36,919 nt of DNA from Sphingomonas sp. AR_OL41. GTDB lineage: Bacteria; Pseudomonadota; Alphaproteobacteria; Sphingomonadales; Sphingomonadaceae. The stretch spans positions 1 to 36,919 of the forward strand of contig NZ_JARYTI010000046.1 in the NCBI RefSeq assembly GCF_029911635.1. Reading direction: 5' to 3'. The notes below the pieces were generated by a model. The model had not been told where the DNA came from. It saw nothing but the letters and a program-made list of their open reading frames with translations, and did not search any database. This document shows, piece by piece, positions 17,351-24,528 of this stretch. The position numbers and the translations under genes were made by a program. Positions within the stretch are counted from its first letter, which is position 1. Every line of letters starts with the position of its first letter.

Positions 17351-17668
17351 TCAACCCGGGATCGTGCCTTCGTCGGCGATGCGGGCGTCGAACGAGGCCG
17401 AGGAATCGGTGCCATCGGCTTGATGCGCCGTTTCGCGGTCGAACAGCAGTTCCTCGATTTCACTCCAGCTATTGCCGCGCAGCATGAACAGGGCCGCCGT
17501 CGCGACGGCTCCGACAGCGGCGACGCCGCCGACGATCGCCGCGGTGCCCCAATGGCTCGACGATTTGGTCGGTGCCTTGCGCGTGCGGCGTGGTGTCGTC
17601 GCGCGGCGCGCGGCGGTTGCGGTTGCCGGCTTGGCTGCCTTGCTGCTGGGTTTACGGGTGGTTGCCAT
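17351..17668 (-). CDS. Small single-span membrane protein with Lys/Arg/Ala-rich N terminus
   Basis: 105 residues. The first 40 are strongly basic and low-complexity (ATTRKPSSKAAKPATATAAR, then TPRRTRKAPTK). One transmembrane segment follows (WGTAAIVGGVAAVGAVATAALFML), then an acidic tail (EIEELLFDRETAHQADGTDSS). ATG 17668 has AAGGAG 7 nt upstream, which fixes the start against a longer in-frame extension. I recognise no family. The basic end would be cytoplasmic by the positive-inside rule and could contact nucleic acid, but that is speculation. A similarly built small protein is at 21633-21866. Confidence 0.7.
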   Translation of the reverse strand: MATTRKPSSKAAKPATATAARRATTPRRTRKAPTKSSSHWGTAAIVGGVAAVGAVATAALFMLRGNSWSEIEELLFDRETAHQADGTDSSASFDARIADEGTIPG

Positions 17669-17781
17669 CGTCGTGCTCCTTGATGATCTGGAACACGCGT
17701 AACGCTCGAGTGGCCCGCCGTGTCCGTCGGTCATTCGGCGCGCCACGACAGACCGGAAGAGCGTCGCTGCAGTTTTTCCCG

Positions 17782-18891
17782 CTATGCCGGATCGTATATT
17801 GCGCGTGGGCGGATGACCCCACCGCTGGCCGCTTGCTCCATCGCATGCGCGGCCCAGCCAACCGATCGCGCGACCGCGAACAGGCGAAAGGCGGCATCCG
17901 GCGGCAATGCAGCGGCGCGCGTGATCGCCAGCACCGCAAAGTCGATATTCGGGGCAGCGTCGGTTGCATCGACGACCACGTTGCGCAGCTCTTCCAGCGC
18001 CGGATCGAGCGTGACATGGGCCAACAGCGCGGCACAGCGCGGGTCGCCATGGGGGTAGAGCGGGTGGCCGAAGCCCGGCAGCTGGTGACCGGCGGCGAGC
18101 CAGCGCATGACCGCCGCATCGGTGCCGATCGCGGCGGCTTCGGTGAGTAACGCCGCGAGCGTTGCCCCCGCTCCGCCATGGCGCGGTCCCGATAGCGTGG
18201 CGAGGCCGGCGAGCAGGCTGGCCGGCAGCGATGCGCCGGTCGAGGCCGCGACGCGCGTCGCGAAGGTCGAGGGGTTCAACTCATGGTCGGCGAGCAGCAC
18301 CAGCACACGACGGACCAGGTCGCCGTGCCGGGCATCGACTGACCATCCCTGCACCAGTCGTTGGTGGATCGGTCCTGTCCCGTGCCCGCCGAAAGCAGCT
18401 GTCAGCACCGCCACCGCTTCGCTTGCGTCGCCCACCAGGCGGGCAGGGGACCGCCCCAGCATCGATCGGCCCTTCGCGACGAGGGCGGCCAGGGCGACGA
18501 ACGGGTCAGGCGCAGCCTCCGCCTCTCGAAAGGGCGCCATGTCGGACTGCTGCCACAGCAGCGCGGCGACCTCTTCCAACGTCGCCGTTTCGGCCAGATC
18601 GCCGGCGTCCCGACCGCGAAAGATCAATCGACCATGGCGCACCGTCGATATCGAGGTTCTGATCACCGGCTCGCCCCATGCCATGGCGCTGGCGGCGATC
18701 GTCGTGCGGCGCCGACCACGCGCGCGCCGGCAGGTCAGCGCGAGAATGTCTTCGCCGCGATAGTGGCTGCGTCGCGGATCGTCCGGGTCGGTGCGCCGCT
18801 CGATCAGTCGGCGGCTGACATAGGCGTAAAGCGTCTGGGGACGGACGCCGAGCATCGCCAGTGCTTCTTCGCGGCTCAGCCACTGCTGCAT
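17782..18891 (-). CDS. Citrate-synthase-family protein with N-terminal helix-turn-helix
   Basis: 369 residues. Residues 2-50 (WLSREEALAMLGVRPQTLYAYVSRRLIERR then SHYRGEDILAL) read as a MerR/excisionase-like winged helix. Residues 70-369 are a citrate synthase fold with the catalytic set retained: H203 (DHELNPSTF), H238 (GPRHGG), H276 (GFGHPLY) and D317 (PNIDF). The usual substrate-site Arg region is altered to GHPLYPHGDPR. It could be an active (methyl)citrate synthase, a sensor of acyl-CoA or oxaloacetate that controls transcription, or both. It is divergent from a second citrate-synthase gene across 81 nt containing a palindrome. Confidence 0.88.
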   Translation of the reverse strand: MQQWLSREEALAMLGVRPQTLYAYVSRRLIERRTDPDDPRRSHYRGEDILALTCRRARGRRRTTIAASAMAWGEPVIRTSISTVRHGRLIFRGRDAGDLAETATLEEVAALLWQQSDMAPFREAEAAPDPFVALAALVAKGRSMLGRSPARLVGDASEAVAVLTAAFGGHGTGPIHQRLVQGWSVDARHGDLVRRVLVLLADHELNPSTFATRVAASTGASLPASLLAGLATLSGPRHGGAGATLAALLTEAAAIGTDAAVMRWLAAGHQLPGFGHPLYPHGDPRCAALLAHVTLDPALEELRNVVVDATDAAPNIDFAVLAITRAAALPPDAAFRLFAVARSVGWAAHAMEQAASGGVIRPRAIYDPA

Positions 18892-18901
18892 GGTTGATTC
18901 A

Positions 18902-18911
18902 CTTGATCAAG
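18902..18911. promoter_or_regulatory. Palindrome between the divergent citrate-synthase genes
   Basis: CTTGATCAAG is a perfect 10-bp palindrome 11 bp upstream of the HTH-citrate synthase start. TTGAT occurs three times in the surrounding stretch (18894-18898, 18903-18907, 18913-18917), roughly one helical turn apart. It is a candidate operator for the HTH protein, by position only. Confidence 0.4.
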
Positions 18912-18972
18912 ATTGATGAACGCTGCGCAGGCGAGCATTTCGCGGCCCGACGGTCAACAAGGGAGTGACGAT

Positions 18973-20040
18973 ATGCGCGGTGGGCTCGAAGATGTCGTGG
19001 CGGCGGAGACCGTGTTGTCGGATGTCGATGGCCTTGGCGGGCGGCTGATCATTCGCGGCTTTTTGCTCGACGCGCTGGTCGGTCAGCGCGGCTTCGAAGA
19101 CGTCGTGCACCTGTTGTTCGCCGGCTTTTTCGATGATCTGCCCAGTCCCGAAGGTCTGGCCATCATGCTCGGTCAGGCGCGGGTAGAAGCGTATGACATC
19201 GCCGCTCCGCTGATCGGCCATTGCGCCGAGATGCAGCCCTATGACGCGATGCGTGCGGGCGTCGCGCTACTCCCCGACGGCGTGACGCTGCGCGATGCGC
19301 TGCGCTTGATCGCCGCGCCCGCGGTGCTGATCCCGGCGCTGATCCGCAAACGGTCGGGCGCGGCACCGATCAGGCCCGAGCCGACACTTCGCCACGCTGC
19401 CGACATCGTCCGGATGCTGGGCCGGAGCGGCGGTGCCGAAGCGCTCGACGCCTATCTCGTCACCGTCTGCGACCACGGCCTGAACGCGTCGACCTTCGCC
19501 GCTCGGGTAGTCGCCTCGACCCAGGCGGGCTTGACCTCCGCTGTGCTCGCCGGGCTCGGCGCGCTGAAGGGGCCGTTGCACGGCGGCGCACCCGGCCCGG
19601 TGATCGACATGCTCGACGCGATCGCGGTGGCAGGCGATCCGCGCGCCTGGCTGGAGCGCGCGGTGGCCGACGGCGAGCGCCTGATGGGGTTCGGTCATCG
19701 CATCTATCGCACGCGCGACCCGCGCGCCGATGCGCTCAAGGGCGCGCTTCGCAGGCTTGGCGGCGAGAACCAGCGGCTGCGCTTTGCCGAACAGGTTGAG
19801 GCCGTCGCGCTCGACATCTTGCGTCAGCACAAGCCCGAGCGGGTGCTCGAAACCAATGTGGAGTTCTACACGGCGCTGTTGCTGGAAGCGGTCGGCTTCC
19901 CGCCGGACGTCTTCACCGGCGTTTTCGCCATGGGCCGCACTGCCGGGTGGATCGCCCATGCGCGCGAGCAGGCACTCACCGGTCGGCTGATCCGCCCCCA
20001 GTCACGCTACATCGCCCCGCGCGGCGACCTTGCCGCTTAG
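18973..20040 (+). CDS. Citrate synthase / methylcitrate synthase family protein
   Basis: 355 residues. It should condense oxaloacetate with acetyl-CoA or another short acyl-CoA. Active-site histidines are present: H168 (CDHGLNASTF), H203 (GPLHGGAPGPV) and H242 (GFGHRIYRTRDPR). The position of the catalytic Asp of classical citrate synthases reads Glu (E297 in ETNVEFYTALLL). ATG 18973 is preferred because GGGAG lies about 8 nt upstream and the protein then begins RGGLEDVVAAETVLSDVDG, the usual opening; ATG 18916 would add 19 residues. Its main-cycle role is doubtful given the Glu and the paralogous neighbour. It is convergent with amn, 20 nt between stops. Confidence 0.87.
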   Translation: MRGGLEDVVAAETVLSDVDGLGGRLIIRGFLLDALVGQRGFEDVVHLLFAGFFDDLPSPEGLAIMLGQARVEAYDIAAPLIGHCAEMQPYDAMRAGVALLPDGVTLRDALRLIAAPAVLIPALIRKRSGAAPIRPEPTLRHAADIVRMLGRSGGAEALDAYLVTVCDHGLNASTFAARVVASTQAGLTSAVLAGLGALKGPLHGGAPGPVIDMLDAIAVAGDPRAWLERAVADGERLMGFGHRIYRTRDPRADALKGALRRLGGENQRLRFAEQVEAVALDILRQHKPERVLETNVEFYTALLLEAVGFPPDVFTGVFAMGRTAGWIAHAREQALTGRLIRPQSRYIAPRGDLAA

Positions 20041-20060
20041 CCGCGCTGCGTTTGGAACGC

Positions 20061-21500
20061 TTAGCGGAAGGGCGGCTCGTTGAACGCGCGGAGCTTGCGG
20101 CTGTGAAGCTTGGCGCCCTCGCGGCGCAGTTCCTCGCAGGTTTCGATGCCGATGCGCATATGCTCGTTGATCGCGCGCTCATAGAAGCGGTTGGCCTGGC
20201 CGGGCAGCTTGAGCTCGCCGTGCAGCGGCTTGTCCGAGACGCACAGCAGCGTGCCATAGGGGACGCGGAAGCGATAACCCTGCGCGGCGATCGTCGCCGA
20301 TTCCATGTCGATGCCGGCGGCGCGGCTGAGCGAGAAGCGCAGCGCCGATTTGGAGTAGCGCAATTCCCAGTTGCGATCGTCGGTGGTGACGATCGTGCCG
20401 GTACGCAGGCGCCGCTTCAGTTCGTCGCCGCTCTGGCCCGAGACGGTCGCGGCGGCGCGCGCCAGCGCCTGCTGGACCTCGGCGATTGCCGGCACCGGAA
20501 TTTCGGGCGGGAGAACGTCATCGAGAATGTGGTCGTCGCGCAGATAGGCATGGGCGAGGACATAGTCGCCGATCCGCTGGCTCGGGCGCAGGCCGCCGCA
20601 ATGGCCGATCATGATCCAGGCTTCGGGGCGCATCACCGCGAGATGGTCGCAGATCGTCTTGGCGTTGGACGGGCCGACGCCGATATTGACCAGCGTGATG
20701 CCGGTGCCGTCTGCCGCCATCAGGTGATAGGCCGGCATTTGGTGGCGGCGCCATGCGCTGCTGTCGGCGAGCACCGCCTCGACATCGTCGCCGGCGCGGA
20801 TCATCACGCCGCCGGCGCCCGACACGCCGGTGAAGCGGCTGCCTTCGCCAAGCTGGCCACAGGCCCAGCGGACGAATTCATCGACATAGCGGTGATAGTT
20901 GGTGAACAGCACATAGCGCTGGACATGTTCCGGCGGGGTGCCGGTGTAGTGGCGCAGGCGGGCGAGCGAGAAATCGGTGCGCAACCCGTCGAACAGCGCG
21001 AGCGGGTAGATGTCGTCGCTGACCGCGTACAGGCCATCGGCGATCTCGTCGCCGATGTGCGACAGTTCGGCGGCGGGGAAATGCCGCGCGAGATCGACCG
21101 CCGAGATCTCGTCGAGGCTCAGCGCATGGCCGGGATCGATGACATAGGGAAAGGGAATTTCCTGCCGCCCCGGGACCGCGGCGACGGTGACGTCATAGTC
21201 CTCGATCAGGAAGGTGAGCTGCTCGGTGAGATAGTCGGCGAACAGCGCCGGCTTGGTCACGCTGATGCGATAATTGCCCTCGGTGACGAGGCGCCCGAAC
21301 GAGCGCATCGGCGCGGGCCGGCTGTCTCCGCCCTTATAGGTTAGATGAATTTCGGGATAGGCGAAGCTGCCGTCGCGGCGCATCGCCGGATCGGGCACGG
21401 TGCCATTAGTGATATAGGCGGTCAGCGCGGTCTGCAGGCGCGCGACCGAAGCGCGATAAAGCCGATCGAGTTCGGCGACGATGTCGGATGCTACTGTCAT
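20061..21500 (-). CDS. amn: AMP nucleosidase
   Basis: 479 residues, the usual length. Hydrolyses AMP to adenine and ribose 5-phosphate in the cytoplasm, helping set the adenylate pool. An N-terminal regulatory domain (EIHLTYKGGDSRPAPMRSFG, RYVLFTNYHRYVDEFVRWA) is followed by a nucleoside-phosphorylase-like catalytic domain (TLVNIGVGPSNAKTICDHLAV, IMIGHCGGLRPSQRIGDYVLA, and the purine-site AAGIDMESATIAAQGYRFRVPYGTLLCVSDKP). ATG 21500 gives a complete N terminus. It is last in a leftward series after the peroxiredoxin and a small membrane protein, but with a 132-nt gap, so it may have its own promoter. Confidence 0.95.
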   Translation of the reverse strand: MTVASDIVAELDRLYRASVARLQTALTAYITNGTVPDPAMRRDGSFAYPEIHLTYKGGDSRPAPMRSFGRLVTEGNYRISVTKPALFADYLTEQLTFLIEDYDVTVAAVPGRQEIPFPYVIDPGHALSLDEISAVDLARHFPAAELSHIGDEIADGLYAVSDDIYPLALFDGLRTDFSLARLRHYTGTPPEHVQRYVLFTNYHRYVDEFVRWACGQLGEGSRFTGVSGAGGVMIRAGDDVEAVLADSSAWRRHQMPAYHLMAADGTGITLVNIGVGPSNAKTICDHLAVMRPEAWIMIGHCGGLRPSQRIGDYVLAHAYLRDDHILDDVLPPEIPVPAIAEVQQALARAAATVSGQSGDELKRRLRTGTIVTTDDRNWELRYSKSALRFSLSRAAGIDMESATIAAQGYRFRVPYGTLLCVSDKPLHGELKLPGQANRFYERAINEHMRIGIETCEELRREGAKLHSRKLRAFNEPPFR

Positions 21501-21632
21501 CGGTGACGGCTAATGCCGTAACGACCGTCTGGCAAGCAATAGGGCGGCCGTTGCAATTCGCCGCGACCCCGCGTCGTTCGCTCCGAGCCTGCCCGCCGGG
21601 AGGGCATGGCAGGCTCGGCGCGACGCAACGGT

Positions 21633-21866
21633 TCAATCCTTGGCCGTGCCGTCGGCCTCATCGTCATTGTCGAGCAGCTTGCTCGCGCCATAGGCGGCGC
21701 CGGCTACCGCCGCTGCCGCGCCGGCCGCAATCGCCGCGGCGGCGAGCGGGTGTTCCTTGACCGCATCGACGGTCGATTCGACGGCGTCCTCGATGGCCTC
21801 CTGGGCGCGCTCGAGGAACGACTTTTCATGCTCTGCCGCCGGCTTGTCGCTATCCGTGTCGCTCAC
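21633..21866 (-). CDS. Small Ala-rich membrane protein
   Basis: About 77 residues: a charged amphipathic N-terminal half (SFLERAQEAIEDAVESTVDAVKEHPL) and one small-residue transmembrane segment (AAAAIAAGAAAAVAGAAYGASKLL), then an acidic tail. The ribosome binding site decides the start: AGGAG at 21874-21878 is only 1 nt from ATG 21872 but 7 nt from GTG 21866, so GTG (SDTDSDKP after it) is preferred. The layout recalls YqjD/ElaB-like small membrane proteins, but similarity is too weak to name it. Confidence 0.65.
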   Translation of the reverse strand: MSDTDSDKPAAEHEKSFLERAQEAIEDAVESTVDAVKEHPLAAAAIAAGAAAAVAGAAYGASKLLDNDDEADGTAKD

Positions 21867-21891
21867 TGCCATTCTCCTGATCGTTAGCGCC

Positions 21892-21930
21892 CCGCGCGTG
21901 CGCGATCATAACATGACCGCGCACGCGCGG
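21892..21930 (-). repeat. Long perfect inverted repeat downstream of the peroxiredoxin gene
   Basis: CCGCGCGTGCGCG (21892-21904) and CGCGCACGCGCGG (21918-21930) are exact inverses: a 13-bp all-but-AT-free stem with a 13-nt loop. It sits between the peroxiredoxin stop and the small membrane protein start, both leftward. No U-run follows on either side, so it is not a textbook intrinsic terminator; a transcript-end stabiliser or partial terminator is likely. Confidence 0.6.
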
Positions 21931-21943
21931 CGACCGTGAAAGC

Positions 21944-22426
21944 CTAGATTTCGCCGATCAGATGCTCGGCCGAACTGACATTGAACTCGCCTGGTGCCTC
22001 GACATTGAGCTGTTCGACCACGCCGTCGTTGATCAGCATCGAATAACGCTGGCCGCGCTTGCCGAGTCCGAATTTCGATCCGTCCATCGTAAGGCCGACG
22101 GCTTCGGCGAAATCGCCATTGCCGTCGGCGAGCATCGTCACCGCCCTGCCGGCGCCGGCGCTCTTGCTCCATGCGCCCATGACGAAGGCGTCGTTGACGG
22201 CGGTGCAGGCAATCTCGTCGACACCCTTCGCCTTGAGCTCGTCGGCTTTGTCGACATAGCCGGGAAGATGGCGCGCCGAGCAGGTCGGAGTGAAGGCGCC
22301 CGGCACCGAAAAGAGCGCAACCTTGCGGCCCTTGAAATATTCGTCCGAGCTGACCTGCTCGGGGCCGCTTTCGCCGACCTTGGTGAGGGTAAGGCTGGGC
22401 ACGCGATCGCCGACGCCGATGGTCAT
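21944..22426 (-). CDS. Peroxiredoxin, Prx5/AhpE-like thiol peroxidase
   Basis: 160 residues. Reduces hydrogen or organic peroxides in the cytoplasm. The peroxidatic cysteine lies in PGAFTPTCSARHLPGY, the Prx5-type motif (Pro-x3-Thr-x2-Cys with the downstream Arg found elsewhere in the fold). A further Cys occurs in EIACTAVNDAFVMGAW, a conserved position in this subfamily. Reduction by glutathione/glutaredoxin is usual for relatives. ATG 22426 is supported by AGGAG 8 nt upstream; a longer in-frame extension lacks family sequence. It is divergent from yqgE. Confidence 0.92.
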   Translation of the reverse strand: MTIGVGDRVPSLTLTKVGESGPEQVSSDEYFKGRKVALFSVPGAFTPTCSARHLPGYVDKADELKAKGVDEIACTAVNDAFVMGAWSKSAGAGRAVTMLADGNGDFAEAVGLTMDGSKFGLGKRGQRYSMLINDGVVEQLNVEAPGEFNVSSAEHLIGEI

Positions 22427-22540
22427 GGGGGAACTCTCCTGTTGGGCCGCAGTGGCGCGGCGGTCGGGAGCGTACGTCGCAACACTGGCGGCGGATTTCA
22501 AGCATGGCAGTCCGCGCGCGAAGCATTATGCTGGCGGTCG

Positions 22541-23101
22541 ATGGACTCCGCCCCCTTCCTGACAGGACAGTTCCTGCTCGCCATGCCCGGCATCGGCGAC
22601 CCGCGCTTCGATCGCGCGGTCATCGCGGTGTGCGCGCATGACCCGCAGGGGGCGATCGGCATCGGCATCGGCGCGACGATTGAGGGGCTCGGGCTGCACG
22701 ATCTGCTCGAGCAATTCGAGATCGCGCCCGGCGTGTCGCCCAACGCGCCGATCCATTTCGGTGGCCCCGTCGATTCGCGGCGTGGCTTCGTATTGCACTC
22801 GCCCGACTGGAGCGGGCAGGACACGATCGATGTCGCCGGACGCTGGGCGCTTTCGGGGACGATCGATATCCTCAAGGCACTCGCGGACGGTACTGGCCCG
22901 CGTCGCTGGCTGGTCGCGCTCGGCTATGCTGGGTGGGGCGAGGGCCAACTCGACGAGGAAATGACTCGTCACGGCTGGTTCAACGTGCCGGGCGACGTTG
23001 ACTTGCTTTATGATGTCGATGTCGCTGCACGGTGGCATGGTGGGTTCATCTCGGCGGGCATCGATCCTGCACTGCTGGCAAGCGCGGCCGGCCACGCCTG
23101 A
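22541..23101 (+). CDS. yqgE: YqgE/AlgH family protein (UPF0301)
   Basis: 186 residues. The family signature is plain: FLTGQFLLAMPGIGDPRFDRAVIAVCAH at the start, then APIHFGGPVDSRRGFVLHS and LVALGYAGWGEGQLDEEM, ending in GWFNVPGDVDLLYD. Members are cytoplasmic; AlgH was named for an effect on alginate in Pseudomonas, but the molecular function remains unclear. ATG 22541 gives the normal N terminus although no strong ribosome binding site is visible. It is divergent from the peroxiredoxin across 114 nt. Confidence 0.92.
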   Translation: MDSAPFLTGQFLLAMPGIGDPRFDRAVIAVCAHDPQGAIGIGIGATIEGLGLHDLLEQFEIAPGVSPNAPIHFGGPVDSRRGFVLHSPDWSGQDTIDVAGRWALSGTIDILKALADGTGPRRWLVALGYAGWGEGQLDEEMTRHGWFNVPGDVDLLYDVDVAARWHGGFISAGIDPALLASAAGHA

Positions 23102-23320
23102 GCGGCGATTCAGCTCTCCAAAATCCGCGTCGCATGCCTCAACATGACAAATTGTTCATGATATTGCCGGCATATTTCATCATCATTCCATGGCGATGTG
23201 ACAGCCTCTTGGGGGAAAACATAGCCCTTGCGCACATTTAGCGTGCATTTTGTTACAAATTTATCATCGACTTGTCGGACTGTGATGGTAGGTTGCGGTA
23301 CCCCAGCCTAGGATTGACCC
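23102..23320. other. AT-richer intergenic stretch before the sulfotransferase
   Basis: This 219-nt gap is visibly richer in A/T than its surroundings, with tracts such as TTTTGTTACAAATTTATC near 23250. It holds an imperfect inverted CATGA/TCATG pair near 23142-23161. I see no convincing small gene; it probably contains the sulfotransferase promoter. Confidence 0.4.
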
Positions 23321-24268
23321 GTGTTTCTCCAGACCCGGCCCGTCGATCGCCTGATAGCGCGACTTGGCGACTCGCGTGGTCTCGGCGCCGACCGGCGAAT
23401 CGCCGTTTGCGGCACGCATCGCAGCGGCACGACGCTGCTGGGAAGTTTCCTGACTGCGGATCCGCGTAGTCGGCAGATCTTCGAGCCGTTCAACCCGGTG
23501 TTCGGAATCGAGGACGCAACTTACAGTTTTATCGCCGGCGATGTGGCTGACGCCCAGTGGCACGCGGTGATCGATCGCTTTCTGGCCGCCGATGGCGTGC
23601 GATTCCGTCGTCCCCCTGTCGACCACGACCGTTTCGGGCGCTGGCTCAAGGGCACGCGCGCGGCACGCGAATTTGCCGCTGCGCGCTTGTTTCGCCCCCG
23701 TCGACTGGTGTTCAAATGCCCATTCATGTCGCTGTCGAGCCAGTATCTGATCGACCGGCACGGTATCCAGGTCGTCTTCACGATCAAGCATCCGGCGGCG
23801 TTTTTCGCGTCGCTGCGGCGGGTCGGCTGGCACGAGGCGCTGCCGCTCGACGACATGGTCGCGCAGGGCGTGATCGATGCTGCGACGCGTGACGCGGCGA
23901 CGACCGCGGCGGCTCGCGCCGGGCTCTTCTGGTCGGTGGTCAATGCCCATGCGCTCGAGACGTATCGACGGTTCCCCGGCGCGACTGCCTTCTGGTCGCA
24001 CGAGCATTTCTGCCGCACCCCGGATAGCGAGATGGAGCGCGTCACGGCTGCGCTGCATATCGACTATAGCAGCGCGATGCGTCTCGCGGTGGCGCAGGCG
24101 ACGCAGGGCGCGATCGTCGAGCCGGATGGCGACACGGTCCATGCGCTGATACGTGATTCGTCGGCAATGGCGGACTCCTGGCGGGGCCGTGTTTCGCCCG
24201 AAGAGGAGGCCGAACTGCGGACGCGCTGCGGCGCGCTATACGAGGAAATCGTCGGGACCGGCTGGTAG
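23321..24268 (+). CDS. Sulfotransferase-family protein
   Basis: 315 residues. The 5'-phosphosulfate-binding loop is GTHRSGTTLLGSFL (residues 31-44), preceded by a beta strand RIAVC. RLVFKCPFMSLSSQYLIDRHG and VVFTIKHPAAFFASLRRVGW form the following core, including the 3'-phosphate region typical of PAPS-dependent enzymes. It should transfer sulfate from PAPS to a sugar or lipid, but the acceptor is unknown and no PAPS-synthesis genes are in the window. GTG 23321 is the first start, with only a weak ribosome binding site. It stands alone between AT-richer flanks, suggesting acquisition (inference). Confidence 0.82.
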   Translation: MFLQTRPVDRLIARLGDSRGLGADRRIAVCGTHRSGTTLLGSFLTADPRSRQIFEPFNPVFGIEDATYSFIAGDVADAQWHAVIDRFLAADGVRFRRPPVDHDRFGRWLKGTRAAREFAAARLFRPRRLVFKCPFMSLSSQYLIDRHGIQVVFTIKHPAAFFASLRRVGWHEALPLDDMVAQGVIDAATRDAATTAAARAGLFWSVVNAHALETYRRFPGATAFWSHEHFCRTPDSEMERVTAALHIDYSSAMRLAVAQATQGAIVEPDGDTVHALIRDSSAMADSWRGRVSPEEEAELRTRCGALYEEIVGTGW

Positions 24269-24447
24269 CAGCCCTGCAATGGGCATTCGGTCCGGCTCAG
24301 CGCGTCGCGTGGCGCGTTTTCTGCGCTGCGGGATCGGATGATCGGCGACAAGCCGCGTCGAGAGCATTTTCTTATCGCTCGGTCCGTCGCGCGAGATGTG
24401 CGAGCGCGTGCCTGGACGGCCAATGCGTCAGCGGTCGCGTTTCAAAC

Positions 24448-24467
24448 ATATAAAGATATCTTTATAT
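24448..24467. promoter_or_regulatory. Perfect 20-bp palindrome upstream of ahcY (SahR/ArsR-type operator candidate)
   Basis: ATATAAAGATATCTTTATAT is a perfect palindrome centred at 24457.5, 62 nt before the ahcY start and wholly AT-rich in GC-rich DNA. ArsR-family SAH-responsive regulators (SahR) are known to control ahcY in many Proteobacteria, and this is the right kind and place of site. The regulator gene is not in the window, so the link is inference. Confidence 0.65.
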
Positions 24468-24479
24468 TTGATTTGGGGC

Positions 24480-24502
24480 GGCGCTGCGCCTATGTGGCGC
24501 CC
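24480..24502 (+). promoter_or_regulatory. Mutually exclusive short hairpins in the ahcY leader
   Basis: GCGCC (24486-24490) pairs with GGCGC (24496-24500) around TATGT. Alternatively GGCGC (24480-24484) can pair with GCGCC at 24497-24501. The stems precede the GGAG ribosome binding site (24519-24522) but do not include it. I cannot match them to the known SAM or SAH riboswitch classes. Confidence 0.25.
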
Positions 24503-24528
24503 AACTTACCTTATATCCGGAGATTCCC

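Noticed and set aside
24468..24528. Known SAM or SAH riboswitch ahead of ahcY
   Set aside because: The leader has only short GC stems and I could not match the conserved cores of these riboswitch classes; kept as an unassigned structure only.
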